Source: Callorhinus ursinus (Eukaryota > Chordata > Mammalia > Carnivora > Otariidae). Taken from it: a stretch of 64,000 nucleotides of DNA. The stretch covers positions 9,170,552 through 9,234,551 of the forward strand of contig NW_020312935.1 in NCBI RefSeq assembly GCF_003265705.1, in the 5' to 3' direction. Below the pieces are notes generated by a model. The model did not search any database. It was not told where the DNA came from and saw nothing but the letters and a program-made list of their open reading frames with translations. Within the stretch, counting starts at the first letter, position 1, and the number at the start of each line of letters is the position of its first letter. Both the position numbers and the translations under genes were made by a program. This document shows positions 1-11,370 of this stretch, one piece after another.

Positions 1-121
1 GCGGGCTCCCTGCTCAGCGGGGAGTCTACTTCTCCCTCTCCGTCTGCTCTTCCCTGGGCTCATGCTCATTCTCTCTCTCTTTCCCTCAAATAAATAAATA
101 AACAGCATCTTAAAAGAAAAA
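1..121 (+). repeat. CAN SINE, 3' part, cut by window edge
   Basis: The window opens inside a tRNA-derived carnivore SINE. GCTCCCTGCTCAGCGGGGAG and a CT-rich block precede AAATAAATAAATAAA and an A-rich tail. The tRNA-like head lies outside the window, so only the body and tail are seen. Confidence 0.88.
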
Positions 122-1248
122 TCACTCAAATAGCAACATAAATAATGAACTATATAGAAAATGAGGATCCTCAAGTGACCTGAAAAGCAGTCTATTAAGA
201 CAGAAAATAATTGAAGAGCAATAAAATATACACTAGAACTAAATCATAGGTAGTAAAAATAGGAGAAAAATTGGGTATTTAGAGATTTTTGTGAAAGAAT
301 CAATTGGGCATGATCAGAGAAGGGTGACTCCATGTCTGTATTATGACTCCATGTCTGTAGCATGGAAATACAAGAATTTAAAAGGAACATAAGGTGTTTT
401 GTGGTAGGAATGAGTGGAGGTTTAGAAAGGCAAAAATGAGGGTACTGTCAGGCAGTTAGATAAACATGAACCACGGAGAAATTGGTAGACTGTAATATTT
501 TAGTGAAGTGAAAATGGCATAAGGCAGTCCTCTGGGATTTCCCTAGCCATTAATGATCATAATAACTGGGCAGAATAGGCCTGACTTGAAGTCTGATAAT
601 CTAATATCAATTAGGATTTGGAGGTCTGATGAAATAATATTTGATGAGTACCTCTGTGGAACAGGGGCCATGTTATTATTTTGTACCCATGTAAAATTTC
701 CTAAATTTCAGAGAAACAAAGACAGGTTTTTATTCTTTCCTTCAACAAATATTGATTTCATGTTTTTAATGTTTCAGATATTGTAATTATCATTAATTAT
801 CTTTTACTTTCAAATGTGAAGATTTATGCTCAGGGAGGGAAAAAGATTTATTGAATTAACAAGCTAGAGGTGGAATGAACCTGGCTGTGTTTAATTCTCA
901 AGTTTTTCTGTACCACTTTGCTTTCAAGGTATTATATGTAAGAACAAACTTGATTATGAATTGGTTAATTGCATTTGGGAGGAGGTGGATTGTTGAGGGG
1001 CCTCTCCCCTAACTAGAGTCTTATATAGAGAGAATAATGCATATGTCAGACTTTTAATGTTTTCTCATCAGGGATACACATATTAAACAAGATACCTAGG
1101 TAGTGTAATGACAGACATAGGGGAAGGCACATCCTTGGAAATATATTGTCATTTGAGACTTAACATAGTGGTAAAGCTGTCTCCTAGACGGTGGAGAAAA
1201 GAATGAGAATATCCCAGGGCAGGTACATCCAGAAATACTAGCTTGTCT
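122..1248. other. No gene seen; AT-rich, unassigned
   Basis: I recognise no gene or named repeat here. The sequence is AT-rich with many stops in all frames; a 77-codon frame at 553-786 has no protein-like character. A 16-bp motif, TGACTCCATGTCTGTA, occurs at 325-340 and 344-359 as a short 19-bp tandem duplication. Confidence 0.5.
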
Positions 1249-1341
1249 AACTCCTTTCCTATCTCCCTCCCTTCCTCTCTAGCTTTCCTCTCCCTTTACC
1301 TTCCTTCCTTTCTTTGCTTCCTATCTTCGTTTTTCTTTTTA
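1249..1341 (+). repeat. Polypyrimidine tract (CT/CCTT-rich)
   Basis: About 90 bases are almost wholly C and T, with CCTT and CCCT units and few interruptions. This is low-complexity sequence that could mispair or form a triplex. No function is implied. Confidence 0.75.
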
Positions 1342-1699
1342 CAAACACTATAATCTATCATTTAGTGTGTGATGCACTTGGAATATGATAAAGAACAAGA
1401 GGGTCATGGCATTGCTACCATGGAGCTTACATTTTTATGCAGAAAGTTTCAAAATAAAATTAATTCATTTAGTGCTGAAAGATATAAAAATCAAAAGCTT
1501 GGGACCAAGCCAGACGATCTTTTACATAGGAGTTCAAGGCAAAGGTTTTTGAGGGTTGATATTTGAACAAGTCTTAGAGAGTGAAAATTAGCAACTGTAC
1601 ACTCATGCAAGATTTCAAATCTTATTAAGAGGAACCTCAAGCCACCTACTTGTTCAGGCCTGACGTGGTGGCTCCCCTATTCCTTTCTCCTTTCACATA

Positions 1700-2125
1700 A
1701 CCCATCAGGGAGTCGCTATCAGTCTAGGATCTAAGCAGGAAAAATATAACCATTATGTTTACTTAGAGGAAAGGGAATTTGACCAGGAATTGATGACATT
1801 GGTGGTAGATAAGCAGAAAGCCAAAGAAAATACTCCATTGGCCACCTAGGAACACAGAAAGCTACTACCATGCTTAGACTGGTAGGAGAAAGCTGGGATC
1901 ATCCAGCAGGGATGAAGCCCTGGAAGATACACAGCAGCCTCTGAGGCTGAGAGGGATCACATAAAACACCATCTGCTCTGTTTCATTCCTTTCAGATCAC
2001 TCACTTATGCCTCCCATTGGTTGAGAATCCAGATGACAGTGAAGCCTTAGAGATACTGCCTGCTGGGATAACCTCTCAATAAACAGAGCAGTGCAAGTTT
2101 GAGGAGTGGATCTGAGGACAAAGTT
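1700..2125. repeat. Probable old interspersed repeat, family unresolved
   Basis: This block resembles a mammalian repeat I remember by phrases such as CCCATTGG after a pyrimidine stretch and GAGTGGATCTGAGG near the end. I cannot name the family with confidence. No ORF of note lies in it. Confidence 0.3.
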
Positions 2126-2162
2126 CTGGTCTCTCACAGTTTTATCTCAGAAAGATATGCCA

Positions 2163-2361
2163 GGGGCACCCTGGGTGGCTTAGTCGTTAAGCGTCTGCCT
2201 TTGGCTCAAGTCATGATCCCAGGGTCCTGGGATTGAGTCTCACATCAGGCTCCCTGCTCAGCAGGGAGACTGCGTCTCCCTCTGCCCCTCCCCCAGCTTG
2301 TGCTCTCTCTCGCTCACTCTCTCCCTCAAATAAATAAATAAAATCCTTAAAAAAAAAAAAA
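2163..2361 (+). repeat. CAN SINE, full length
   Basis: The tRNA-like head (CACCCTGGGTGGCTTAG) starts the element, followed by TCATGATCCCAGGGTCCTGG, the CT-rich body, AAATAAATAAATAAAATCC and an A run. Target duplications are not clear. Several substitutions from the local SINE consensus suggest moderate age. Confidence 0.93.
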
Positions 2362-2739
2362 GTTGCCAAGCCAGTCCACTTCTCTCCATTTCTAGACCCC
2401 GGTTATCATTATCATCATCACAACAGTCTCCTAATTTACCTCCTTCATTGAGTCTGATGCCCTGACATTGTAGTCTCCACAGAGCAGTAAGGATGGATGG
2501 TTGGATGGACGGATAAATGACATCAGTGAAATGTGAAGGAGGCTGGTAAAATTCAATATTCTATATGGTACTCCTACCTACCAACATTCCTCTGACAAAA
2601 TCACAAATTTTTCCAGACCTCTACTTTGTATTGATAAAATACCCACGGCAACTATCTCACAGGAATGATAGAATTACAGTCTTAGGTAGGTAAACGTGCT
2701 TCACAAACTGAACACACAGAGAGCCATTGTGAAAAAACA

Positions 2740-2842
2740 ACCATTGGCCCTGGGAGTGTCTGTGGTTTGAATCCTCATTCTGCCATTTACTATGGAATTT
2801 CTTAACCTTTCTGAGCCTCAGCTTTCTCATGTTTACCATGTA
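2740..2842 (+). repeat. MIR fragment
   Basis: TTTGAATCCTCATTCTGCCA, then TTCTTAACCTTTCTGAGCCT and a decayed 'cagtttcctcat' motif are the core of the mammalian-wide MIR SINE in sense orientation. Confidence 0.7.
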
Positions 2843-2865
2843 TCACTTTACTACTTTTTGAACCC

Positions 2866-3275
2866 AGCTTGACCTCAAGACTTGCTCTGAGTGATAGAAA
2901 TGATGGAAGAGAAATTACTCTGCCTCTGAGGCTGGATCTCAAGAAGATGTGGAACTTCTGTTTGTACCCTCTTGAAGTGCTGCCGTGAGATTGCCGTGTG
3001 AGGAAGCTGGTCTAGTCGTCTGGAGGGTGAGAGACCACGTGGAGGAAAATGAAAATTCCTCAGCAGTATCACCACTAATACCAGACCTGGGAAAGAGGAT
3101 CTAAAGTCTTCTAGAACAACCAATCCTTCAGATACATGCAATACAAGAATGAATCCAGGTGAAACCAGTGGAAAATCTCCTAGCCACCCTACATAATCAA
3201 GATAAATAAAAAATTGCTATTGGTAGCCACTAAGTCTTGGGAGTGATTGGTTATAAACAATAGTTAAAACTGTGA
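2866..3275 (+). mobile_element. Old MaLR-type LTR remnant (MLT1-like)
   Basis: The 3' part has the signature of MaLR LTRs: a decayed AATAAA region (AGATAAATAAAA), then a degraded 'ttttaagccactaagttttgg' and a terminal region near TTGGTTATAAACAATAG. The 5' part (GAGAGACCACGTGGAG) fits the same family. It is heavily diverged, and no internal proviral sequence is attached. Confidence 0.5.
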
Positions 3276-4370
3276 ATATGTATCAAATGGTTTAAGTTCT
3301 TATTAAGAAAGCGCTATTAAAAGCATAATTAATTATGAAATTATTAATGCTACTATTGACATAATAGCATTATCATATCATAAACTTGAAAGTAAAGTTA
3401 TAATGCCTTAAGAGCTATTTCAAATACTTATGGATTAAATTATGACTTCAACATTATATTGAGGGCAGCGTGCAATTGCGATTCTTAGCCTCTCATCCCT
3501 TCCACTCTGTAGCATGTTATCTCATTCATAGTGGTACACATACATATTATTTGACTTGAATGTAAAAAAAAAAGAAAAGTGTACTTCTCAGCAACTAAAA
3601 TCCATTTTCTTTCCAGCACTGGCAAACATTTTATAGACCATCCTTTGATGTAAGACTATTAAAGAATTCAGGTGGTATAAACCCCTTTGCTTATGTTTGG
3701 ACCAAAGAATGGGGCATTCAATTGAATGATTTTTTAAAGGACAGAGTTTGACCCCACTTGCTCTGTGACCACCTCTTATTCTTCTATGGAAGAAAGCTTT
3801 TGAAAGTCTTCTGTAGAGCCAAACTTAGAGCGCTCTTATCTGAAAGGAGCTGCTTGTCTCCATCTATGACTCAGATTATTTCTCTGCATATTAAATTACA
3901 AGAGACAGTTCCAGCTGGATCCATCAATGTATTTATAACTCAGCCACACAATTTTCCTCCAGGCGGAAAACTTGGCAAACACACTTCCAGCCTGGCTGCA
4001 ACTTACAAAGAGAACAGGAAAATAATCGTGGCAGCTTTTATATCAAACTTCTTGTCTAAATTCTGAATATAAAGGGAGAATTTCAAACTCCCCAGCACAC
4101 TACAAGTCACTCTTTCCACCAAAAGAGTGAGTGAGTAGGACAGTTGAGGAATTCATGAAGAGTCAATATAATTTCTTCTGCCTCTCTTGGATCTTGTTCT
4201 CAATGAATGATCTTAGGGTAAAAACAGTGACAGTGCCCCCTGAAATTTGTGAAAGAAAGGAGCATTGTCATTCACTGATGACCTGGCACAGAATCTAGTA
4301 TATCATCTAGACTCTGGTGCTGGGTGCATTGGCACAGTGTCTCAATCAGTAAGATAGATTTGATTTTCCT
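3276..4370. other. Non-repetitive block; possible conserved element at 3740-4080
   Basis: No named repeat is recognised. The first part is AT-rich. From about 3740 to 4080 the sequence is of high complexity, without microsatellites or SINE parts, and a 102-codon frame (3758-4066) crosses it. That frame has no recognisable domain, so I treat it as chance. Conservation cannot be judged from one sequence. Confidence 0.4.
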
Positions 4371-4388
4371 CATAAGAGAAAACTTAGG

Positions 4389-4445
4389 GGGCCCCCGCTT
4401 GTGCTCTCTCATTTTCTCTCTCTTCTCTCAAATATCTTTAAGAAA
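4389..4445 (+). repeat. CAN SINE 3' fragment, 5'-truncated
   Basis: Only the end of a SINE is present: GCTTGTGCTCTCTCATTTTC, a CT run and a diverged AAATATCTTTAAGAAAAG tail. The outer duplication AAAACTTA occurs at 4379-4386 and again at 4659-4666, beyond the next SINE, suggesting a second SINE landed in the tail of this one. Confidence 0.75.
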
Positions 4446-4451
4446 AGAGAA

Positions 4452-4645
4452 GGGGGGCACCTCGGTGGCTCAGTTGGTCAAACATCTGCCTTCTGCTCAG
4501 GTTATGATCCCAGGGTCCTGGGATTGAGCCCCATGTGGAGCTCCTTGTTCAGCAGGGAGTCTGCTTCTCCCTCTCTCTCTGCCTGCCACTCCCCCTGCTT
4601 GTGCTCTCTCCTCACTCTCTTTCTCTGTAAATAAATGTTAAAAAA
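4452..4645 (+). repeat. CAN SINE nested in the tail of another SINE
   Basis: A full SINE runs from GGGGCACCTCGGTGGCTCAG to TAAATAAATGTTAAAAAAG. AAGAGA-rich sequence flanks both sides, as expected for insertion into an A-rich tail. The head has acquired several changes, so it is not a recent copy. Confidence 0.9.
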
Positions 4646-4960
4646 GAGAGATCGAGAAAAAACTTAAGTTGTGGCAAGTTAGCATACTCAAGATCCAGAT
4701 TCATCTCCTATAATTTATGTAGAGCTTTGTTTCCAAGGGCAATTATATAATTATATATACACATATGACTTAATGTGCTCTTATCTGAAAGAAGTCACTT
4801 GTGTATATCTATCAGTTACATATATCTGTATTTTTTATTTAGCATGTGACGGAAAATCAAACTCTAAGTAGTCTAAGTAAAAAGGTATTTGTTTAGTCCT
4901 ATAACTAAGCATTCAGGGATAGATCTTTATCAGTCACTGCTGTACTATGCTAATATCATT

Positions 4961-5118
4961 AAGAATCTCTCTATATTGGGTGCCTGGGTGGCTCAGTTGG
5001 TTAAGTGACTGACTTTGGCTCAGGTCATGATCCTGGAGTCCTGGGATCGAGTCCTGCATTGGCCTCCCTGTTCAGCAGGGAGTCTGCTTCTCCCTCCGAC
5101 CCTCCCCCGTTTCGTGCT

Positions 5119-5169
<51 letters not shown>

Positions 5170-5202
5170 AAATAAGCAAACTAAAAAGAATCTCTCTATA
5201 TT
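4961..5202 (+). repeat. CAN SINE with 17-bp target duplication
   Basis: A SINE at about 4978-5185 is bracketed by perfect copies of AAGAATCTCTCTATATT at 4961-4977 and 5186-5202. It includes a pure (CT)n run at about 5120-5164. The exact duplication is the hallmark of L1-driven retroposition and suggests relatively recent insertion. Confidence 0.95.
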
Positions 5203-5995
5203 TCTCTAGCCGTCTTCTGTAGTAGTCCCAAGATTGTCATTCTATACCTAGAAATTCTAGCACAAAAGAATCTTCTATTTCCTGATAAATTCTGTCAAAA
5301 CACCTGACTTGAGGAGGGATTAAGCTGAGAAGATGAACATCAATCATGTATCCTATGGCAAAATAGTAAGATCTATATATTCATGTAACTGTATCAATGT
5401 TCACCTTCCAATTTTGATAAACTATGACTAAGATATTTATATTAGGGTGAGCTAGATGAGGGTTATGTGGGAACCTACATTTTTTAAAACTCATTTGTCT
5501 AGAACTATTTCAAAAACTTTAGAATTATAAATGGAACATAGTGGATTATATGACACTAACGACTTTAAAATGTAAATATTTGTGAAAGACTTCACCTAGC
5601 AATCTCTTTCCATCATTAGAATTAGAACTGATTCATCAGTTGAATTTGAATTAGTCTACATGGTTGGCCATTCCTGTGATCTATTGCTTTTATTTATTTT
5701 TTACTTTTTTTTTAGATTCACAGACCTCTTCTTTTTTATATAGATGCTATTGATGACAGAAACATGTATTATAATTCATGTTGGAATATTTATCTTCCCA
5801 GCTAGATTATGCACGTCTTGTGGGCCATATCTGTAGGTTGTCTTTAAAATCAGAGCCAAGCAGAGAGCCCAGTACAGAACAAAAGTTCATTAAATCTTAC
5901 TGGAATATATGAGCATGTATACTAATTTGTTAATTCATGTCAGCTGGGGTCACACACTATTATTTTAACTAGCTAATGGTTTGGCTTTTCAATAT
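5203..5995. other. No gene seen; AT-rich, unassigned
   Basis: About 800 bases of AT-rich sequence with no recognised repeat, ORF or RNA gene. A T-rich stretch at 5690-5715 is the only low-complexity patch. Confidence 0.5.
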
Positions 5996-6193
5996 TTATT
6001 TTTTTAAGATTTTATTTGAGAGAAAGAGAGACAGAGAATGAGTGCCCAAGATCAGGGGGAGGGGCAGAAGGAGGGAGAAGCAGACTCCTCGCTAAGCAGG
6101 GAGCCCTGACATGGGCTGAATCCTAGGAACCTGGGATCATGACCTGAGCTGAAGGCAGACACTTAATGACTGAGCTACCCAGGTGCCCCCTAA
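5996..6193 (-). repeat. CAN SINE, antisense
   Basis: Read on the minus strand, the element starts GGGGGCACCTGGGTAGCTCA at about 6190 and ends in the TAAAA tail near 6000. AATATTTA-like sequence lies at both ends, so a short degraded target duplication is possible. The minus-strand frame reading through it is spurious. Confidence 0.92.
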
Positions 6194-7198
6194 ATAAATA
6201 TTTAAATAGAATTTTAGTTTATAGTGTTCATTCAACTCTTCCCTTTCATAGACACAAATGCCCAGTACCATGTTATAGCTAGAGAAAATATATTCTATAT
6301 CTGTTTCTGAAGAAAAAAAAATCGAAAAAATGCTAATAGCATTGCTATTGTTACTGCTTTTTACGTGTGGGGTAGGGGGTAAGGGGAGGCACTGAGATTT
6401 CATTTATACATTCTACCAACATTTATTAAGTATATCAATACATGCATTTATTCTACCAATATTAAGTACATCAATGCCGTTTTAGGATACACCAGCCCAT
6501 TTTAAGAGATTAGTGAATTCATTTGAAGAAGCAGGCGATTCAGTGAGGGAGACAATCACCTTAAAGCGTAGCATATTGAAAATGAACTCTTAGTTCCTAC
6601 ACCTCACCCCCTGCTATTGTCCCCTGCTGTCTTTCGAATGAGCCAGTTTTCAATCAGCTCTGGTGTTGTCATATGATATACATCCATCAGCAAACATGCA
6701 CTGAGCTCCTGCGGAGGACAAGTGTCATGGGATAAAATGATCTTGAAAATGCTCACCTATCTGAATATGTCTAGGGCTGATATTTTTTATATCTTGTATT
6801 TGGTAATTTTTCTTACTAATTAGTCATTAAGATGGATAAAATGTAAGTATTTGGCAATGCAAATGTAACTTTTAGCAAATAATATATAATCAATTCTATT
6901 GCAGTCAAGTGTGTTCACATGTCTTATTATAGTAAGTATAGTAAAAGCCCAGAGGTCTTGGATCTGGTGAAATTCAGGAAGATGGAATCAGATATCCATT
7001 TGTTGACCAAATGTTACAGGCTGGAGAACCAGTGTACTGACAGTTTTCTGTGCATCAACATAAAGTCCAAAATAGTTTCTGGATACACATGATAACATTA
7101 TAGGGATAAAGTTCTATGGAGTTTCTAGTAATAAAGTAGTTGTCCAAAGATTCTAATTATTCAATCTACTGAAAATGGGAACTGACCTAATTCCTACT
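6194..7198. other. No gene seen; unassigned, small local repeat
   Basis: I see no gene or named repeat. TTCTACCAACATTTATTAAG near 6410 is partly repeated near 6451, about 41 bases later, with changes. The rest is unique AT-rich DNA. Confidence 0.45.
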
Positions 7199-7558
7199 TG
7201 TGATGGACTGAATTGCATCCCCCCAAATCCTGTGTTGAATTCCTAACTCCCCATGTAATGATATTTGGATATAGGGCCTTGGGGAAATAATTTAGATGAG
7301 GTTGTGAGGGTGGAGCCTCATGACGGAATTAGTGTCCCTACAAGGAAAGACAACAATGAACTCGTTCCCCTTCTCTTTCCTTGCCATTTGAGGATCCAGC
7401 AAGAAGTTGCTATCTACAAGCGATAAAGAGAGTTCTCGCATGAAACTGACAATGCTGACACCTGGATCTTGGCCTTCTAGCCTCCATAACTGAGAAAATA
7501 TATTTCTGCTGCCACCTAGTCTATGGTATTTTGTTATGGCAGCCTGAGCTGACTATGA
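7199..7558 (+). mobile_element. MLT1-type (ERVL-MaLR) solo LTR
   Basis: The LTR begins TGTGATGGACTGAATTGCAT, includes ATTTGGATATAGGGCCTTGG and the GTGGAGCCTCATGA block, and ends with the TATTTTGTTATGGCAGCC motif. These are diagnostic of MLT1A/B-like LTRs. No gag, pol or env sequence flanks it, so it is an old solo LTR. Confidence 0.82.
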
Positions 7559-8984
7559 TTCTACCTTTCCTTCTCACCATATTTAATGATAGTAGAGCTG
7601 TGAACACATACTCAGGTGCACTCACAAATATTTTTGTACTAAATGTCCTTTGACTCTAAAGGATGGAAGATCGGGCCTGGTGGGGAACTTCAATAAGATA
7701 TCGAGTGACCTGGAAGTAATCAGAATTACTTCAGAGAAAACTTCTGCTAATACTGAGATAGTTTATACTTCAGAAAACGAATAATCCAAGAATAGTGTCA
7801 CTATTTGGAACTATGCTGGAGTATTATGCCATATTTTCTGGTTTGATCGCTGAAGTCCAAATATAAGTAGATTCTGCTTAAGCTTCTGCATGTCAAAAGT
7901 ACTTTATTAAAATGGTCCATGTGGTTTGTTTAAGATGATGGAATGAGTAGTTTCTGTATGTGGTGTGTTTATTTCCCTCCCATAAAATCTCTAAAAACCT
8001 GTGTTGAATCTATTGTTCATTGCTCTAGGAAGCACTGCACCTTGACCAAGCACGAGCAAGAACTAAAGCTTATACCACTGGGAAAGCTTATAATCCTCAA
8101 AGATTATGATTTTTAATGTATTAGGTTTAGTAACTGAGTTGGGACTAGATTTCTGAAAACACTATATAGAGAGTTTTAAGTGTCTCATTTACCTTGCCCA
8201 TAATCTCTTAGTGATGTATACTTTCTCAATTTTCATGTCTTTTAGGGCAGGGACCTCTTTAATTTCCCTATTTTTAACTATCTTATTCATTTCCAAACAG
8301 AAAAAAAACGTGAGACTAGGTACTATAGCCAATAAAAAATGAAATATATGACCCTTGTATTTGAATAACTTATATTGAGAACAAAATAGTATAAAATTAA
8401 ATAAGCAATTTGGAAGAATGACCAATGACTTTTTGCTATTATTCCTGGAGGAGTAGGAGTTTTGTTGTATCATAGTAACCTAGGGACTGAAATGAGAATG
8501 AAGAATACATAAGGGTTGTGAGTTAAGATCCATGGGTCAGCAGCAAATGGAGTAATTTAGGGAAAGGAAGGCAGCTATTTCAAGCAAAGTTCCCCATCCC
8601 CACCACAAGAGAATAACGAAGGTCGGTTGGCGCCAAACAGGAAATAATTTAGCATCTCTATAAGAATACAAGCAGCATCCGTTCATCCAGAAAACAAAAT
8701 ATGTTTTAGGAATACTGAGCCAACAGCAGTTTATTGTAGAGGGAGGTAGTGGGTGGAGAGAATTGGAGGTACAGAGATAAATAATATAGGAAGATTTGCA
8801 TGATCTTAGGAAACCCTCCACATATCTCATCAACATTCTGTTGCTTAAAGAATTCACAGCATAAATTAGTAAACTAACAGGAAGTAAAGTGTCATTTTTG
8901 TTAGCCTAGATTAGAGAAGGCAAGGCAGACTCCTTGCTTCAACCTTGACCTCTTTGATAGTCAATTCCAAGATGAACTTTGTTC
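7559..8984. other. No gene seen; unassigned
   Basis: No repeat is recognised with confidence. Minus-strand frames of 94 and 106 codons at 8189-8473 and 8537-8857 show neither domains nor a plausible splice context, so I regard them as chance. Confidence 0.45.
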
Positions 8985-9410
8985 TTTTTCACTGACATTT
9001 TAGATCCTGAAACAGACCATGCTCCTTCTAGCAACTGTGCCTTTACACATTTATACATCCATTTCTTCTCCCTGGAGCACTTTCTCTTTCCTGTTGTGAA
9101 TTTGTACTCAGATTTCAAATTTCTATGCAAATATAACTTCTTTGAGGTGTCTTTCCTATGATCCTTATACTTACGCAAGTTTATTCACTGCTTTCATAGT
9201 TTATGTTCCTTCTGTCCATTAGCTTATCTAATTTTATACTTACACAGTTGTTTGTGATCATATTGATTTGTGTTTATCCCCATTGAAATGTAGGCTCTTT
9301 GAGAGCATGGGGAATATCTGTAAGTGCTGGGGATGCAGTGATGCACAGAAACAAAGTATTTGACCCATATTTGGCATTGAATAAACATTTTTGAATTTAT
9401 GAATCAATAA
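8985..9410 (+). repeat. L2 LINE 3' region
   Basis: The order of motifs matches L2 in sense: a decayed 'ctgccttctccctggagcac' segment, CTTTGAGGTGTCTTTCCTAT, GTAGGCTCTTTGAGAGCATG, GTGCTGGGGATGCAGTGATG and an end near TTGAATAAACATTTTTGAAT. It is strongly diverged, as expected for L2. Confidence 0.75.
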
Positions 9411-10160
9411 GTCCTAAAATAACCAGTCCATAGCCAGAACTGCAAAATCTAGATCTGAAAGTATGTCTTTCTGAAGAGATGAAAGATGCTAGACATTTCT
9501 CAAACAGAGTAAAAATACTGATGAGTATTGCCAAAACAAACAAACAAAAATGCGCTAGGATTAAACCTACTTTGGTAAAAATACCCTGTGCCAAGATTTG
9601 AAATACTTTAACCTTAAAGAAACATGACACACCAAACGTAACATTTTACTCTCCATGCAAACAATGTCAACTTTCTGACATACAAATTTGAAATAGACAT
9701 GCACAAAGACACCAGGAAAATGCTTGGAAGCCCTGAAGAGCTGAGAATTCTTTGGGCAGACTCCTTCTCTCCGCACAGATGAACACCATGAGCTTGCTGG
9801 ATGGGGTTCAGAGAACAGCCCACAGCAGCACTCAAGTTTGCTAAAGTGACTGACGTTGGCTTCAGCCTGTATTCCAAAAGCGACAGCTGACAAGGAAAAG
9901 AGGAAGGGAAAGCAGAGGCGAGTTTTGAATAGTTGCAAAAGCCTGAGGCAGCAGAAGGCAAACATCTTCTGGGGTTATCATGTGTTCCTAGCCAGTTGCA
10001 CCAGAGATCTTTCTAACAGAATAACAGCTGGTGATTGGAGCAGCCAGCTCTAAAGAAATACCCCTGCATTGTAGGATCTGAAACAATAGGGGTGACAAGA
10101 ATGGGTTGTTTTGTCTTTTGATATCTCATTTGTTCATCTCTGAAGGGAGGATGATTATAT
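9411..10160. other. Non-repetitive block; possible conserved element
   Basis: The part from about 9710 to 10060 is less AT-rich than its surroundings, of high complexity and free of recognised repeats. Overlapping minus-strand frames of up to 132 codons (9567-9965) cross it, but they have no recognisable domain and the two frames compete. I leave it as unassigned unique sequence. Confidence 0.4.
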
Positions 10161-10164
10161 TGTG

Positions 10165-10405
10165 AGACATTAAATAGCAGTGTTTACTATATGTCAGATA
10201 TTATTCTAAGTGCTTTACTTATGTTAACTAATTTAATAAGCTCAGCAACCCTGTCAGAAAGGTACTATTATCAGCCCCTCTTTTCCGATGTGGAATGGAG
10301 GCAGAAGCATTAATAATGCTTCTAAAGTCCAGAGTTACACAGCTATTATTAACAGTATAGCTCCTAAGAACATGTGCTTAACTCTGGTGCTACGCTGCCC
10401 CTATA
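10165..10405 (-). repeat. MIR, nearly full length, antisense
   Basis: The plus strand reads TTTACTATATGTCAGATATT, GTGCTTTACTTATGTTAACT, GGTACTATTATCAGCCCCTC and ends near GTGCTACGCTGCCCC, the reverse complement of MIR from tail to tRNA-like head. Confidence 0.8.
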
Positions 10406-10427
10406 TTGTAGTATTGCATATAGTGGT

Positions 10428-10570
10428 CAACATTTATTGAATGTCTGCCATGAATGTTTCACACACCTGACAGATAACCATATGAAATCTGCAATTCAAG
10501 CTCAGGAAGAATGTTTTCCATCATGACTTGACAGATGAGAGCATTGAGGCAGAGAAAGTGTTATATTGAG
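10428..10570 (-). repeat. MIR fragment, antisense
   Basis: CAACATTTATTGAATGTCTG is followed by GACAGATGAGAGCATTGAGG, a second MIR in the same orientation immediately after the first. Confidence 0.6.
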
Positions 10571-10699
10571 AAGCAGCATATTACAATGTAAACGATAAGG
10601 TGTAAAGTGATGAGCTCACGCACAGAGATGAAATGCCCTGCCCATAAGGAGCTCATAGTGTAAGGGAGTAAGGGTAGAGGAGTAATTCTAAGTGATGGG

Positions 10700-10960
10700 A
10701 GGAAACATTTATTAGCCAATTACCCTGTTCCAGGTACTAGGCAGGGCATTTACATATATTGCGCCATGTAATGCTTATAGCATCCCTATGTGAAAGGTCT
10801 AATTCTAACCCAGTGTTCAGTAACTATGCAGTTCTTACTACGTACATCAGTGAAGGAGCTGCAGAGCCTGCCTTAGGAGAGGTGTTTAGCTGATAAGGCT
10901 TTGCATCTATCATAGCCTAGGTTCTCAGGGTCAAGTCTGTGCCACCTGGCTACAGTTTCT
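10700..10960 (-). repeat. MIR fragment, antisense
   Basis: ACATTTATTAGCCAATTACC, CCAGGTACTAGGCAGGGC and ATGCTTATAGCATCCC match the 3' half of MIR read backwards. The distal part is too decayed to place the end precisely. Confidence 0.55.
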
Positions 10961-11129
10961 GTAGGTCTCAGACTCTAGCCGGTTCCACGTCGTTAATGCT
11001 TATCTTTTCATAGTAAGCATGTGTGAGGAACTCGGTATTGATAAACAGTATAACTGCAAAATGCTTAGAGAACAATCCATTCTGAGTGTTATTCTGAGTG
11101 TTACTCAATAATTGATATAAATGACCAGG

Positions 11130-11370
11130 TGCTTGTTCCTCCCTCACCCCCCACCTTTTATTTTTTTTTGCAGAGTATTCTTAAAAAGGACAGATGGGAA
11201 CAGATTGAGAAAAGAAAGACAAATACATTTACATAAAATACCAAAAAAATCCACAGACTTTTCACTGTTTCAGATGCCTTTGTAGGCAGAAATAGTTCTT
11301 TTTAAGGATAATTAGGCATATTGTAGCAATGCATGGGTATGGATTTAACCTTGGCAATAAAATCAGTAAC
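11130..11370. other. Unassigned, with a T-run
   Basis: Unique sequence containing CACCCCCCACC and a T9 run at about 11160. I see no gene and no repeat I can name. Confidence 0.35.

Noticed and set aside
3758..4066. 102-codon plus frame in unique sequence
   Set aside because: No known domain and no transcript signals. Kept only as a possible conserved non-coding block.
9567..9965. 132- and 115-codon overlapping minus frames, possible small gene
   Set aside because: The two frames compete over the same bases, no domain or start context is evident, and no splice or promoter signal supports either.
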